The notes: generated from the letters alone by a model not told the origin. Positions 12,801-24,720 are shown, counted from the first letter of the stretch. The stretch: DNA of 64,000 bases from Cristatella mucedo (GCA_009760855.2 WPIO01000058.1:437501-501500); one strand, 5' to 3'. Numbers and translations: made by a program.

Positions 12801-15340
12801 CAAATCTTCTAAGCTTTGTCTTGAATCTTCTAGAGATCATCTATTTAGTTCGTATTCTCCCAAAAATCTGGAACACTCTTGACACACATCACGAAATTCC
12901 CTAACTTGGACATTTAAAAAGAAGGTACTAACGCATTTGCTCCTCCCAGCATTTGCTGGGTCCCTGCGAAGAATGGTCCCATGTTTGCTTATGCTTACTG
13001 ACACTGTGTATGCTATAACTAACCGTATTAACTTGCATCCTTTACAGTGTATGGAGCGTTGTTAGAAAGACATTTATTTCTCCGAGGGCTCTATACAAAT
13101 ATACTATTGCAATTATTCCTTTGCAGCACATATAAAGCGTCTGTAAAGAGAGTTAGTTCTCTGAGGGCGCTTTATGAAATGTATTATTATTTTTATTATT
13201 ATCAAAAGGCACCATGGCCAGGGGCCATGCTTGAGTGCTCTGTTAAGCTCTAACCCTAGCCTGACACACTCGCTAAGGCTGTTTCAACGGAAACTCTCTC
13301 GCAATCTCGTTTTCCTTTCCAGAAAATTGCGTTCTATCACGAGCACGTGCTCATCAAAGAGCCGCAAGCCTATAAGACTACACCGTGGCACCACGACCAG
13401 TCTTATTATCCAGTTGATGGGTTTAAGGTAAGCTTTGTCTACCGTTACTTTCAAGAGTTAAAAAGCTTCAAAATTACCTTAAACTACGATACTGCATATT
13501 TCCTTGTTCAGCATAGCACGTCGGTGTGGATTCTGTGGCTTGGCTTTGAATTTGTCAACCTATACTTTAGACGAGAGCTATATTGAACTTCGCGTTCTTT
13601 GCCGGATATCTTTTGCTACGCGGTCGGCCATTAGGCCATGCTGCTTTTTTTGAACATTTGCAGAACTGCTCGATATGGATGCCTATAGACAGTGTGTCTC
13701 AGCACACCAGCATCCAGTTCATAAAAGGTTCTCACAAATGGGGCAAGTGGTATTTTCCTCGAAAATTTGCCACTTCCAGCAATTACAATATGGAGACGCT
13801 TGACTTGGATCATAGCTATGAAGATATACCCGATTTTGATCGCAGAATTGAAGACTACACAGTTCTTCAGTGGAATGTCGAGGTAAGATCTGAATGTAAA
13901 ACCTATTTCTCGATCGTAAAACTCTCAACGTGTTACATATTTCTGTCCACCATGCATTCGTATTGAGAAGCCATTTATCAGTGAGTGGTTGAGAAAATAA
14001 AGTAGCTTTGTAAAATTCGGTTGGAGAGAACATATAAGATATGGATCGTATAAATGCAAAGTGCAGGTAGCGTGAAGGCATATTAGCAGAATGAGACTGG
14101 CTGGTGTAACCTGCAGGGAAGACACTAGAGGTTGTCTGAGAGTGCAGTCAGGCTGACCGATATGTCAGGCAGGCTCTTCGAGAAGCTTAAATTGGCCTGG
14201 CATGGTAGCTCAGCCACTGCGAAGCAGTGTGCAGCCCTAAATGACCAGACCGGTTGCCCCGATCGTCCAAGGCTGTCACCTGAATTAAGCCAAAGAAGGA
14301 GCCAGACACTGACGAGCCAGAGGCAGCCGATCGTACGAAGACTGAAGGGACATGCTAGACGGCCTAGCAGTCCAACGCACTCACTCGCTTCCGCCCAAGG
14401 GTCGTTTCTCCTTTACACATTCCCGGGTGCTGGTGCTGCACAAGCTTGACAAAAAGTGGCTCGGTCCATCTAAAAACAAATAGACTGATCTTTGTTCTTC
14501 TTTCGGCTGCACATATTCTACTTGACTTCCTACATGAACTTCGGTACGCCAGAAACCTCGGCGAAGACTTTGTGTTCCAATCTCAGTCTCGAACGTTTAT
14601 TATAGAGAAAGCCTGTTCCACAGTCTTCCACCTTCATAATATTGCTACTGCCAAGAGATTATCTGCTGCTAATTCATGATAAAAAAGACCGGATTCACCT
14701 CAAGCACTGGCTACTTGAAACGATTACCGTGATTCGCTCCTTTTCGGTTGATTCACGAAATCGTTGAAACTGAATATTTTGAATGGCTGGCCTGACTGAT
14801 TGACGAAATGTCTTATGGTTTGAATTAGACACACAGTTTCTGAACACTTTTAGAGCTGCTTATTGCTTTTGGGGCAGAAGAACAATCTTGATGCTGTGAT
14901 TGTCTTTCGTTGGCTTTATCGGCAGGCAGAAAAAATTACTGATCAACGATTCAACACTAGTTACTTGCACAAGCGCTTTTGAGTGCCAGTCAACAAATTC
15001 AACGGGACGCTATGTTGTTCCTTTCAGCCAGGTGATTGCGTGGTCTTCCACATGATGACAATACACGGAGCTCCTGCTAACACCACGACGAACCAGCGTC
15101 GAATCCTTTCAACCAGATGGCTCGGTAAAAAAATTGCGATTCCTTCGAGCGTTATTGTATTGGCTCAACGGTTACATTGGCCAGAAAAAAGGATCTTACG
15201 AGTGCTTTCTTGCAGGTGACGACTGTACGTTCGCCAATCGGCCCTGGACACCTTCCCCACCAATAACTGCTGGTCTGAAACCTGGCGACCCGATGGAGTG
15301 CGACGAGTTCCCGATTGTGTGGCAGTTATTACTGAAATGA
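9899..15340 (+). CDS. Phytanoyl-CoA dioxygenase (PhyH) family protein, five exons
   Basis: Fe(II)/2-oxoglutarate-dependent oxygenase of the PhyH family; the substrate cannot be inferred. Exons are 9899-10189, 13323-13427, 13664-13882, 15028-15124 and 15216-15340. All junctions are GT-AG and keep the frame (phases 0,0,0,1), giving 278 residues, a usual family length. Exon 2 has the iron motif H-x-D in WHHDQSYYPVDG (about H120 and D122). Exon 4 has the distal histidine in IHGAPAN (about H218), followed by QRRILSTRW, whose arginine should bind 2-oxoglutarate. The ending (WLGDD, RPW, SPP, FPIVW) is typical of the bacterial-like PhyH branch. An in-frame ATG at 9857 would add 14 residues; 9899 was chosen because it begins MADTKWP in a good context (AACATGG). 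Intron 1 (3.1 kb) contains SINE and LINE A copies. No signal peptide or peroxisomal tripeptide is evident. Confidence 0.88.
10815..11120 (-). mobile_element. SINE-1 cluster, minus strand
   Basis: 10868-11030 is a nearly whole copy (plus-strand GAACCCACGACCTCGGGACC is the reverse of box B). It is flanked by a tail-only piece at 10815-10860 (AACAGCCTCATTTGTATAGC) and a head-only piece at 11068-11118. It lies in PhyH intron 1. Confidence 0.65.
12195..13120 (+). mobile_element. LINE A-variant copy, heavily decayed
   Basis: From ATGACAGCAGACTTTCTC (the WM.ADFLK region) through the C-terminal domain to a divergent hairpin (GCGTTGTTAGAAAG ... CTCCGAGGGCTC) near 13050-13090. It has many frameshifts and shares the AGCATTTGCTGGGT variant with the copy at 1.1 kb. 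It lies in PhyH intron 1. Confidence 0.65.
13121..13202 (+). mobile_element. LINE A 3' end only
   Basis: A very short insertion made only of the 3' UTR end: TTTGCAGCACATATAAAGCG, the hairpin AGAGTTAGTTCTCT with GAGGGCGC, then a TATTATT tail. It lies directly behind the variant copy. Confidence 0.6.
13883..15027. other. PhyH intron 3, nothing recognised
   Basis: The 1.1-kb intron between the IWMPID exon and the HGAPAN exon holds open frames that match nothing, and no clear repeat. Confidence 0.5.
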
Positions 15341-17320
15341 TAGCACTTCCAAACAGCTGTATCCGCATCGCTTAGCTTATTGCTTCTTTTCGCAGTCCCT
15401 TCAGGCCAGTTAACAAAAGATGGAGCTAAGAATAAGAAAAAGTCGCGACCACACTTGCCAACCTGACTCTCGAGACGCGGCAGCAAGTGGTCTACCCGGC
15501 AGTCCAAGTAGTAGCAATCCAGCTTCCTTATCATTGCTTGTATCGTTAATCTTTAGTGAAACCCAAGTTGAATCGCTCAATTGGAAAAGTTTAAATTAAA
15601 TAGTCAATATGTTGATTAAACAGCGTTGCCTGCGATTAAAAACCCAACTAATTGGTCGCACCGGAGAGTGTACGACAATGCTGTCACCTCAAACCGCTCT
15701 GCAGCACCTCGACGAACGTCCGACATGCGTACGAAATCCCAGTAACAAGCCAAGAATATTACTGGCAGTCTCAGCGCCGACAACAATAGCAATGCTGGCG
15801 TCCACGATCACTTGTGATAAAATATTATGATTACACTATGGAATACATCTTGCAAGCTTTCTTATGAATTTGTGGGCAGCGTTAATGTTCTGTGCAGCGA
15901 GCCGTACAAACAAGAATACATTCTCGAGGCTGTCCTCTTAATGCTAATCCAATGGAACAATAGAATAGGCAGGTGACAGCATACCTGCATATAGAATCCG
16001 TTTGTCAAAAAACCACAAGATCTTTACGAATAAAGAGTTACCCATTTGCGAGCTGTTGGTGGTATTAGTATTACACTGCCGTTTAAAAGACAGAATTTTC
16101 AGAATATGTAAAGTGCTTCGAAAGAGATATGGTTCCTGTGGCGGCACTACATAAATGCTTTCTTGCTACTGCTATCGAATTGCTTAGTTTGGCTTAAGTC
16201 AATCGTTCGATGTGAGCCAGAAAATGCACAATTCAAATTTTGAACCCAAGCAACTGTCAAACGTAATATCAGCAGGATGGAAGGGCTTATGAGCGCCGTC
16301 TGGGTAAAGACTTAGCCAATATGGAAAACCCGAGAAACGTGCTCAATAGAAACTGTAGTGATGGAGAATAGCAAGAAAAGAAGGGATTGACACTAGCAAA
16401 AAAGCTGTGGGCAACTTGTGCAATGCACAAGTGCAGGCCAAATACTAGTTCTTAGAGGTAAACCAAATAGCATGAATCGTACGATGGAACCCCGAAGGCC
16501 TTTTCACGGAGTGCTATCACGTTAGCTGCAATCGCTTACTTCATGTTTTTTTTTTAAAGCAGCAGCACAATACTTTCACCAACAGCTCGAATGGCTGGCT
16601 TGATTGGGCATGTGCTTGTACTATGATCGAATAGTTTTCAACAAATATTTATTTAGTGAACCTTTTGGGTGGTCCGTCGTACTTGCAACATCACGTTACA
16701 ACGATGGATTACTTTTGAAGCGGCATACAACAGCAAGCTATTAGTGCTGTGACTGTCAGGCAGACACTACCTCTGATGTTAGTAGTAATAAAGTATAGCT
16801 TTGTTCCGGATTCATCAGCCCTATTCAAATATATAAAACTAATTAAAAATCTGGCAGCAGAAGCAGTTGAAAACCACCACTTGCTGTTTACATTCTTCTC
16901 AGGGATTCGTGATTTTTCTATTCTGCTACATCGATCGATGTCCTGGATAATGTATCCGGTTCCAAGCGAGATCGTATAAGCAGCAGTAGCCTTGAGGCAC
17001 GTTAGTTCTCATGGCTTCATGGAGACTCAGCACAACTACATAGCCGAGGGAAGACTGCAATCCCATCTACATCTAATGCTATTGCTTGGCCTCATGCAAG
17101 GTTCAGCCCCATTTCAAAAGTACTGCCTATGCTGCTGAAGACTGCATGGAGCCCACCCAGAAACGGTAGGGCCCGTCATGGTTTGACCAGCTACTATCAA
17201 TTTGCTGCCAGCATGAGGCCAATAGGAACGGCCATCGCACATACAGTGAAGCATCAGAAGATAGTGATAATTCTCTATTGTTCACCCTGATTGCTGAGAT
17301 GTAGACTAGGGTCCTTATTG
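15341..17320. other. Intergenic, one decayed LINE A tail
   Basis: Downstream of the PhyH stop. 16095-16175 is a degenerate LINE A 3' end (ATATGTAAAGTGCTTCGAAA, then GGCACTACATAAATGC). I see nothing else. Confidence 0.45.
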
Positions 17321-17321
17321 T

Positions 17322-17632
17322 TAAGCCACGTGATCCTTATGCAACGACAACAATCTCCTGCTGCCGACTATGGCACATCCTTTCCAGCCATCCTGAGGTG
17401 CTACTTCCTCGCTACTCACTACCTGAACTGCTAACTGCTACTAACTGCTCTACTGACTCAAGCTATGCTTCTTATTCTCTCTTTGTTGCATGAGATGGAG
17501 TTTTCTGGCTACCGAATGCATACAGAAAGCCGCTTAGGCTTTGAGTGCTCTATACAAAACTCACCTGCGTAACAACCACATATTCTATGTGGCTCCGTGA
17601 AGTTACAGACAGAGATACATTACATTTCATAA
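17322..17632 (+). mobile_element. LINE B 3' fragment
   Basis: Matches the last ~300 bp of LINE B (CTACTTCCTCGCTACTCACT, then GAGTGCTCTATACAAAACTC) and ends GAGATACATTACATTTC, a relic of the (ACATT)n tail. It contains a small tandem duplication, CTGCTAACTGCTACTAACTG. Confidence 0.7.
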
Positions 17633-18491
17633 CATAAGTGTAGCTTAACTGTCAGCCAAATATAGCAACTTCTAAAAATTAGGCTATCTGGGACATAGTT
17701 GGCATTCTATGCAACGCTGGACTTTACAACCAAGTCTGCATATTTTCATCGACTGGTACTCCTAAGAACAGCTATTAAACAGCCAAAAACAAGATGTCAG
17801 GACCGATGCAAGGAGGCACTGATTCAAGATACAGAACGAACGGGCAAGGCAGTGCTCTGGCCGGAGTGAGTAGAATGAGCCATAAACTCAAAGCAGCGGT
17901 CTGATAAAAGTCAGCTCAAGGTGGGTAACAACAAGTTGGCCTCCAATAGAGAAAAAACCAGTGACTAACACAGCTTCAAGCAAAAGACATGGACGTGAAA
18001 TACAGGACTACTGTCAAAAGCCATCGCTTACAACACATCCGACGGCAGTTCCCTTGATACATATGTAAATGGAAAAACCAGTCTACACCAGATAAATCGG
18101 TCTGCAGTAAACGACAGTGAACCACAGCTGCCGAACTGTTCTGTCATAACAAAATAGAGAGGCTCATCTATAACTAAAAAAATATTGGCATGACCTTACC
18201 AAAAGGCAGTTGTCAACCTTGTTACTGACCAAGTGTTTGGATAAAAGCCAAGCTGCCAAGTCATCCTCACGATCTGAATAAGCATAGCACTACTTCCATA
18301 AGTAGCCTCTTCTCAACTCAAAGCCTGCATTGCAGGAGTGCAGTGCCTCACGGATCGAGTGCACGCACACTGAGCTCACCAAACGCTTGCGACTCGGAAC
18401 TACTTGCTGTCGCACATGTTCTCCTGCCTTTTCTTTTCGGTGGCAACACAGAGTAACTGTGCCGTCGGCAAAAAAGATAACGCTAGGTTTG
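17633..18491. other. Intergenic, no feature seen
   Basis: Probable 3' flank and UTR of the C3orf38-like gene on the minus strand. I found no convincing poly(A) signal close to the stop. Confidence 0.35.
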
Positions 18492-21400
18492 TCAGCTGGC
18501 AAGGCCAGTTCCTTGGCTTCCTGAGACGACAGCTGTAACGGCCTTGCCCTCGTCGCTCGACGAGCGAGTGCGTATCTTAAGGTCAATGAACTTGATGACA
18601 TATGCCCCAGTGTCTGGGTGCTTCACGAGGCCGCAGCGCTGCTCGAACACCCCGACCAGAGTGTGATGCTGCTGCTGCGGCCACCCAGTCCGCTGGTGCA
18701 CGGTGCCGGCGAACGTCACCACGACCAGGCCATGGTCGTCGCTCACCACTTCCACGGTGCTCAGCTCCGACACGTCGAAAAGCAGCGACTCGGAGGCTGC
18801 GAGGTGGTTCAGGCGCTGCGCGACCACCGGCGAGCCGTGAAAGGTCTCCACGAGCTCGGCGGTGGCTGGCGAGCTACCGGAAGGGGTGGCGGCAGCACAG
18901 CAGCTCAGCCTCAGCGTGCAGTCACCGTAGACGTCGCTGGCGACCAGGGCGGCTGCCCGCAGCTTGCTCATGTACCAAGCGATGAACTGTCGCCCCAGTG
19001 CCAGCTCAAGGGGCACCGCAGGTCCGTCGGCAGCTGATGTAGAGTAGGAAGAGAAGGAGGAGGAGGCTCCGCCGTGGTCCGACGCTCGACTGCCGTTGCC
19101 ACCATGCTGGTGCTGCTGCTGCTGCTCGGTGCACTCGGCTACAGCAGCGCAGCACGAGAGATCCTAAGGCGCGACGTAACGGGAGTGCGCATGAGGCTCG
19201 TATCCGGCTTTCGTAGAGGCGCACGATGGTCACCAAGCAGAGAGACAGAGGGGCGGTGGTGGGGCATTGCGGCCAGAGTGGAGATAAGCGATCAGGGTGG
19301 CACTTGCAGATACATTTTGGCCAGGCTACTACGGTGTGGGCTTGCACAGGCCGCGTGATAACCTCAGCAAAAAGCAGTGGCCGACAGCAACAATGACAAT
19401 ATCAATATTAGTAATACTCATAGAGCATCCGTAGAGCACCGTCCGAGATGTACACTTATTTATACACCCCTTACGTAACCTGGAAATGAAGCATGTCGAT
19501 TGGCTAGTGATTAGATGTACTTACGCTGACCCACAGGGCCCGCCACGGCTTGGCTCCTTCATACCTAGCTGAACTGCTGCATCAGTTTCAGCCTGTTCGC
19601 GCCTTCAGGTCCTGTGTGGACAATAAATTAGCTGTCCCATTCCTCCGCTTAAAGACAGTTGGCGACAGAAGCTTTAGCTCTGCAGGTCCTAGACTGTGGA
19701 ACTCGCTTCCACAATTCTTACGCAACGACATCTACTCTGCAACTGCCGACTGTGGCACATCTTTTTCAGCGGTCCTGAACTGCTACTTCTATGCTACTCA
19801 CTACCTCAACTGCTCTCCTGACTCTGCTATGCTTCCCACTTACTCTTTGTTGCGTGAGACGAAGTCTGTTGGCTACCGAATGCGTACCGAAAGCCGCTTA
19901 GGCTGTGAGTGCGCTATACAAAACTCTCCTGCGTAACACCAACATGGTCTTTATGACTTTGTGGAGTTACTGACAGAGATACATTACATTACATTATATG
20001 TAGGTAGTGATGACCGATTGTGGAGAGATTAACCTAGGGGACAGCGCCTCCAGTAAGATTCACTACTGTACCTCAGCGATGAAGCTGCAGTCACCGAAGC
20101 AAATTTACGCACCACTACACAAATGTAGCGGGGAGTGGTTATACTCATACTAACTGGTTTATGCCAAGAGATGCATCAGAAGACATCGGAAGTGCAGCCG
20201 AACAGCAGTCCGATTCATTCGGTAGTCTGCCAGTGTGCAAATACCATTCGCCACAGCTTGGGGCTAACGTTGCAAATGGCTTGCCAGAGGCAGCACCCTC
20301 AACGCTAGCCTTTCTTGCTCGTTTTTTTCTTAAGCTGCGTTTACACGGCAGACTTTCCCACAACTATGGGCTACTAAGTCATCATGTCACACAATTTTGG
20401 GGGAGGAGCCAAGTCTGCAGATTCACCAGAAGGAGACTGTCTCAACTTTTAGGCTCCTTGTTGGTCCAGCCTACCAATTAAAACCCAGGGCTCATCCCAT
20501 ACATCCCATAGCCAAAATAAAAATGGCTGACATTCGTAGGCTCAAGTATATTGACGCGGTTAGAGCAAGTCCTTAAATATGGGATGCGTATTCGTTGTAA
20601 CAAATGCTTCAGCCTTTTCTACATAGAATACCCCGTGCGTCTGTTTATCGAATTCACTAACAAACCCGTAATGGCGCACATTATTTAGTACTGCCCCCTT
20701 TCCCAAAAAGGCTTTTTCAAAGTGCTTACTTTCCTTTTATTTATATTCTTCTCATACTACTCTACAATGATGACTGCAGCAACTTCTTCCAGAGGTACCT
20801 CGGATGATCTTTGGCCATTCATATCAATACTCTGGAGTCTCTCACTGAGATAGGACCTGAACCATTGCAGAGCAGTGCCAGTGATGCCCAGGTGAGATGA
20901 GAGGCGCTCAAGAAGGACTTGGGGATCGATAGCATCAAAAGCTGCCGAAAGATCGAGCAAAACAAGCAGAGATATTCTATCCATGCCTGCATTCCTGAGT
21001 AGGTCGTTGTACACACGAAGCAATCCTGACTCTATGGAGTGATTCGCTCTAAAGCCAGACAGGAATTTACTAGCAAAGTTAGAAGTTTCAATATATGAGC
21101 TTAGCTGGTCTGCCACGACTCGTTCCAGTGTCTTTGATAGGAATGTTAGAAGGGAGACTAGGTGATAGTCGCTCAATTTCTCTTGGTCTAGTGTCACTTT
21201 CTTGAGTAATGGCCTGACTACAGCTTTTTTGAAAGGTGCTGGTACATGACCTGAGGCTAATGGCATGATGATGCTATTTATGCATGGCAGCAGCAGCAGA
21301 TCAGTGCAACGTAGGGGCAGGACAGTGGGATTAGGGCCCTAAGGACTTGTTGTCTTCTTTGATTGGGTTATGAACGTCAGCAGGAGGTCACTAGTTACCT

Positions 21401-24400
21401 CCTTGAATGTAGACATTGAGGTGCTGCAAGGAATCGAGGGACAGCATTCTAGGGGCATGCTGACATCGCAGGGACGGACTACCTGATCTTGCCTACCTTC
21501 TGGACAACGAATCTAGAGAAGCAATCAGCTAGATCATCACAGAGATCATCAGGTAATGAGCCAACCTAGGTGCGGTTGAGGAGATGGTTGATCGTCGACA
21601 TTAGCATTTTTGGATTGTGCACCTGTGATTCAACAATGTTTTTATAGAAGGTAGAGTTGGCCTTCGCTAGAAATGATTGGTACAATCTACAGTAGTCCTC
21701 GTATGCCTCGTGATGGACAGTCAGTCTTGATCTTTCGTATGCTTTTTCCAGCTTGGGCTTAGTCGATCTAGCTTGTTAATGTCTTTAGTAAACCACAGGC
21801 CGTCTGGTCGGTAACTCAGTGCGCTTACTCTGAGGTGCAAACTTGTCATGCATGTCTGTTAGTTTCGTGTTTGAGCTTGAGTTTTGTGTTTACTAATGAT
21901 GCGAGGTCGGAAGAGGGTCAAGCAGCAGCGCGAAGACGATATTCTCTGCCGGACAGCATCGATGACAAAAGCCTTGAGGCTTTGCGATTTACAGGCAATT
22001 TTAGAGGAGGGCACACATTGTAGACTGAATGAGATCTGCATGTGGTCAGATAAGCTGGATTTGGTAATAATTGGTGATGAAAAAGTGCAGTTGTATGAGA
22101 AAATTTGGGTCGCGTGTGTGCTAAACATATATAAATAATAAACATAAATGTCGTATTTTTATTAGTATAAGCTGTGGGAGCTTTAAAGATTGCTTAAGAT
22201 GCGGTAGACCAGCAGGAAAAGGTCATGTACAGCCATACAACTCTACAGTTCTACAGATGGATGAGCTTGACCTCCGGGTCTTGGCCCAGGGGTAAGGTGC
22301 TTACTCTTTGCAATCCAGGTCGTGGGTTCGAGCCCAGAAGTGGGCAATCATTTACTGCCTGCAGTGGTGATAGCCATCGACTTTTCTGCCGAAATCTTAA
22401 TAATAATAATAATAATAATATTGCACTTGATAAAGCGCCCTCAGAGAACTTAATCTCTTTCTAGGCGCTTTACATTTGCTGCAAAGTGATACGCAATAGA
22501 ATAGTAAGTAAAATCATGCTTGAAAAACAAACAAAATGAATAACATGGTTAGGGGTTACATGCACTGGGTCAGCATGCAAATGTGGTTAGTGGCAGCATG
22601 AACAGTGTCAGCACGCATAAGCACATCGAGGACGAATCACAAGGACCCACTAAATGCTGTCCTAAATAGGTATGTTTTTAAGTTTCTTTTAAATGTGGTC
22701 AGGTCAGGGGATGTTCTGATGCAGGTCGGGAGGGAGTTCCAGGCTGTGGGAGCATACGAGCTAAATGCACGGTCTCCAAAGGATTTAAGGTTTGTACGAG
22801 GTATTTCTAGACTGTTGGATTCCGAAAAGCGAGTGGTACGATGCTTTGCCTGATGGGGTAGTATATCTGAGAGATAGGCTGGAGCCATAGAATGAAGAGA
22901 CCTAAAAGTGAGCGACAAAACCTTGAAGTCAATCCGTTGCTTGACTGGTAACCAGTGCAGGTCGGCGAGAAGTGGAGTAATGTGGCAACTGCGACGCTCA
23001 CGACAGACAAGCCTAATGAGGCTGTTGAATCAGCTAACCCTTTTGCCGTGGACAATCTAGCTTTCTTTCATAAAGCTATGTTCAATAGTTGCAACCAGAC
23101 CAGTGGGATACAAGACCGTTAGCATTACCGTCAATGTGGTAGCAATGTTCTCCCTACTTTGAGATGACAAGACTGGCAGCTCGCTTGCATGTAGACAGCT
23201 GGCTGTCAGTGGTTCGGAGGAGCACTGGGAGCTAACACAAAACGAATTAATAAAACGAAGGGAAGCGCTCTAGAAACACGAAGCCAAGAGCTTCCCTGCA
23301 ATGCTGCGAATTTTGGATACATGACATTCTACCTGCTCGGTGCACATGTGGGCACATGACAACCCACTTGCACGGCATACTTACGGGAAATAGAGATTGT
23401 TTATTGTGAACGATGCACATACACACCTGCCATAGCAACATTCACAAGATAGTAACATCATAACCCACAGTCTCCTTACCGTACAAGGCTGAGACCACAG
23501 GTCGATTATCTTTAGTACCAGATCTTGTTTTTCAGCATTCGGGGGTGTAGGTTGACCTACCGCATGCAAGTACCTCAGAAGGTGAAGTTTTTTAATCTTC
23601 TTTCTTTTAAGTAGTTGCCCACACGTCTCAGAGTAACATAGTACGACTGAAATCGCATCTAAAACCGTGAACAATTAGACTTCTCGATAAAATGGTATCC
23701 CGCGAACGAAACTAAACTAGTCACTCCAATCCATCAGTTTATCACAGCGAACAGCGTTCCTACTCATGGCGCCTCCTTCTAACACAAGGGCATACGGGCT
23801 ATAAAGTGAAACTGAGTAGTAAGCGAACTCATCACATGCAAGAAATGGTAAAAGAAAGTAATGCGAAAAAAGAGTAATGCTGAAAGAAAGAAATGCTACC
23901 TCTAAACGCACGGCAAGCCACGCAATAACAACTGCACCCAGCACTCTACGACGCTGCTGGCAGGCGCGGACGAAGACGAAGAAGAGGCAGATGACGGCGC
24001 CTGCACACACAGTCAAACCAAACCCTTGTCGAAAACAGGCACGCTGGATTCGTGAACGCCTATCGCATACACTCATGGCGATGCCTACGTGAATCCTAGC
24101 AATGTTTACCTACGTAACTACAATGGCTCAACAGGCACCAAAGACATGCACATTAAAACGGTGCGGGCTAGGCAAGCGAAGCGAGGAGGCACGCTTAAGA
24201 ATACACATAATTCATTTGTATAGCGCCCCAAGAGAACTTAGTCTCTATTCAGGCGCTTCACATGTGCCTCGGGGCTCGAGCACACGACCTCAGACAAGCC
24301 TTGGTCGGGGCGAGCACCTTAATTAACCGCTGGACCAAACCAGCTCAAAAATGAGACAACAGCACGAATTTCACGACGTCAAATTGATATACATACCTTC

Positions 24401-24517
24401 ACGGTCTAAAACCTGTACAACTTTGTTGGACACTGTGTCTGCCAAATTAAACAGCGCTTTTGGCGTAAGATCTTCCAGCAGAATACGAATCTGTTTTCTC
24501 TCGTGATCTGTGAGCAT
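18492..24517 (-). CDS. C3orf38: C3orf38-like (DUF4518) protein, four exons
   Basis: Minus-strand gene that I recognise as a homologue of vertebrate C3orf38, a poorly characterised protein. Exon 1 is 24397-24517 (MLTDHERKQIRILLEDL), exon 2 is 23480-23646 (QLLKRKKIKKLHLLRYLHAV then PTPPNAEKQ), exon 3 is probably 23158-23269 (a linker), and exon 4 is 18492-19033. Phases 1, 0 and 1 all agree, giving about 313 residues, close to the vertebrate length. Exon 4 has an NTF2-like fold pattern: FIAWYMSKL, then DDHGLVVVTFAGTVH, then LVGVFEQRCGLVKHP and KFIDLKI, which I recall as conserved in the human protein. Exon 4 follows a very long pyrimidine tract ending in CAG. Exon 3 is the weakest part, supported only by phase and splice sites. 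The intron between exons 3 and 4 holds LINE A, LINE B, SINE and TIR-element copies. An ATG at 24586 is an alternative start. Confidence 0.75.
19505..20000 (+). mobile_element. LINE B 3' fragment
   Basis: 5'-truncated copy still open for 128 codons (APSYLAELLHQFQPVRAFRS, then WNSLPQFLRND) and ending ACATTACATTACATT. It is very close in sequence to 47.4-47.86 kb. It lies in the intron between exons 3 and 4 of the C3orf38-like gene, antisense to it. Confidence 0.82.
20333..20768. mobile_element. Terminal-inverted-repeat element, truncated
   Basis: Begins TTAAGCTGCGTTTACACGG and is the reverse of 35012-35702 over its whole length: CTTGGCTCC, GTAGGCTGGACC, GAATACCCC and the end CATACTACTCTACAATG. 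It breaks off at 20768, exactly where LINE A sequence begins. No transposase is visible, so it is non-autonomous. Confidence 0.7.
20769..22130 (-). mobile_element. LINE A reverse-transcriptase segment
   Basis: The minus strand encodes the RT N-terminal half: PLLKKVTLDQEKLSDY, TFLSKTLERVVADQLSSYIE, FLSGFRANHSIESGLLRV and LLVLLDLSAAFDAIDPQVLL. The part after the SYLSER block is missing, as is the 3' end. Upstream sequence to 22130 is the untranslatable 5' part shared almost base for base with 57.4-58.37 kb. Confidence 0.8.
22265..22400 (+). mobile_element. SINE-1 copy
   Basis: Head GGTAAGGTGCTTACTC, box B GGGTTCGAGCC, body AGTGGGCAATCATTTACTGC. It runs into (AAT)n that also forms the tail of the adjacent opposite-strand LINE A. 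Confidence 0.6.
22398..23010 (-). mobile_element. LINE A copy, 5' truncated
   Basis: (AAT)n tail, hairpin and 3' UTR, then a minus-strand C-terminal coding block (MSLTFRSLHSMAPAYLSDIL, NLKSFGDRAFSSYAP). At 23010-23033 it abuts AGGCTGTTGAATCAGCT, which resembles the SINE-1 tail. It lies in the last intron of the C3orf38-like gene. Confidence 0.78.
24206..24346 (-). mobile_element. SINE-2 copy
   Basis: Minus-strand tRNA-derived SINE: plus-strand GGGGCTCGAGCACACGACCT is the reverse of box B, and TTAATTAACCGCTGGACCAA of the head. The tail (plus GCGCCCCAAGAGAACTTAGT) matches the LINE A 3' hairpin. It lies in intron 1 of the C3orf38-like gene. Confidence 0.72.
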
Positions 24518-24589
24518 TGCGGCGGAGAGCTCTACGCTCCACGAGACCTTTCGGACCCCCTTTCGAGAGCATGCGCAGTCAAGCATTCG

Positions 24590-24720
24590 GAGTTCCCTTT
24601 CCGTTCAACCTTGAACTCATGAAGTAACTAGATGACGGCTGGACGTCAGACCTCCCTACCGGCGGTGGTGCGGCTGTGAGCGCCTGCGGCTTCTGACACT
24701 AATGTACATGTTTCACATGT
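24590..24720 (-). promoter_or_regulatory. Likely promoter side of the C3orf38-like gene
   Basis: Immediately upstream of exon 1 the sequence becomes GC- and CpG-richer (CCGGCGGTGGTGCGGCTGTG). I see no TATA box or clear initiator; the call rests on position. Confidence 0.25.

Noticed and set aside
14132-14449. 105-codon frame in PhyH intron 3
   Set aside because: Low-complexity basic sequence with no similarity; the flanking PhyH exons join in frame without it.
18602-19037. Plus-strand frames in GC-rich DNA (127 and 139 codons)
   Set aside because: Antisense shadows of the C3orf38-like last exon.
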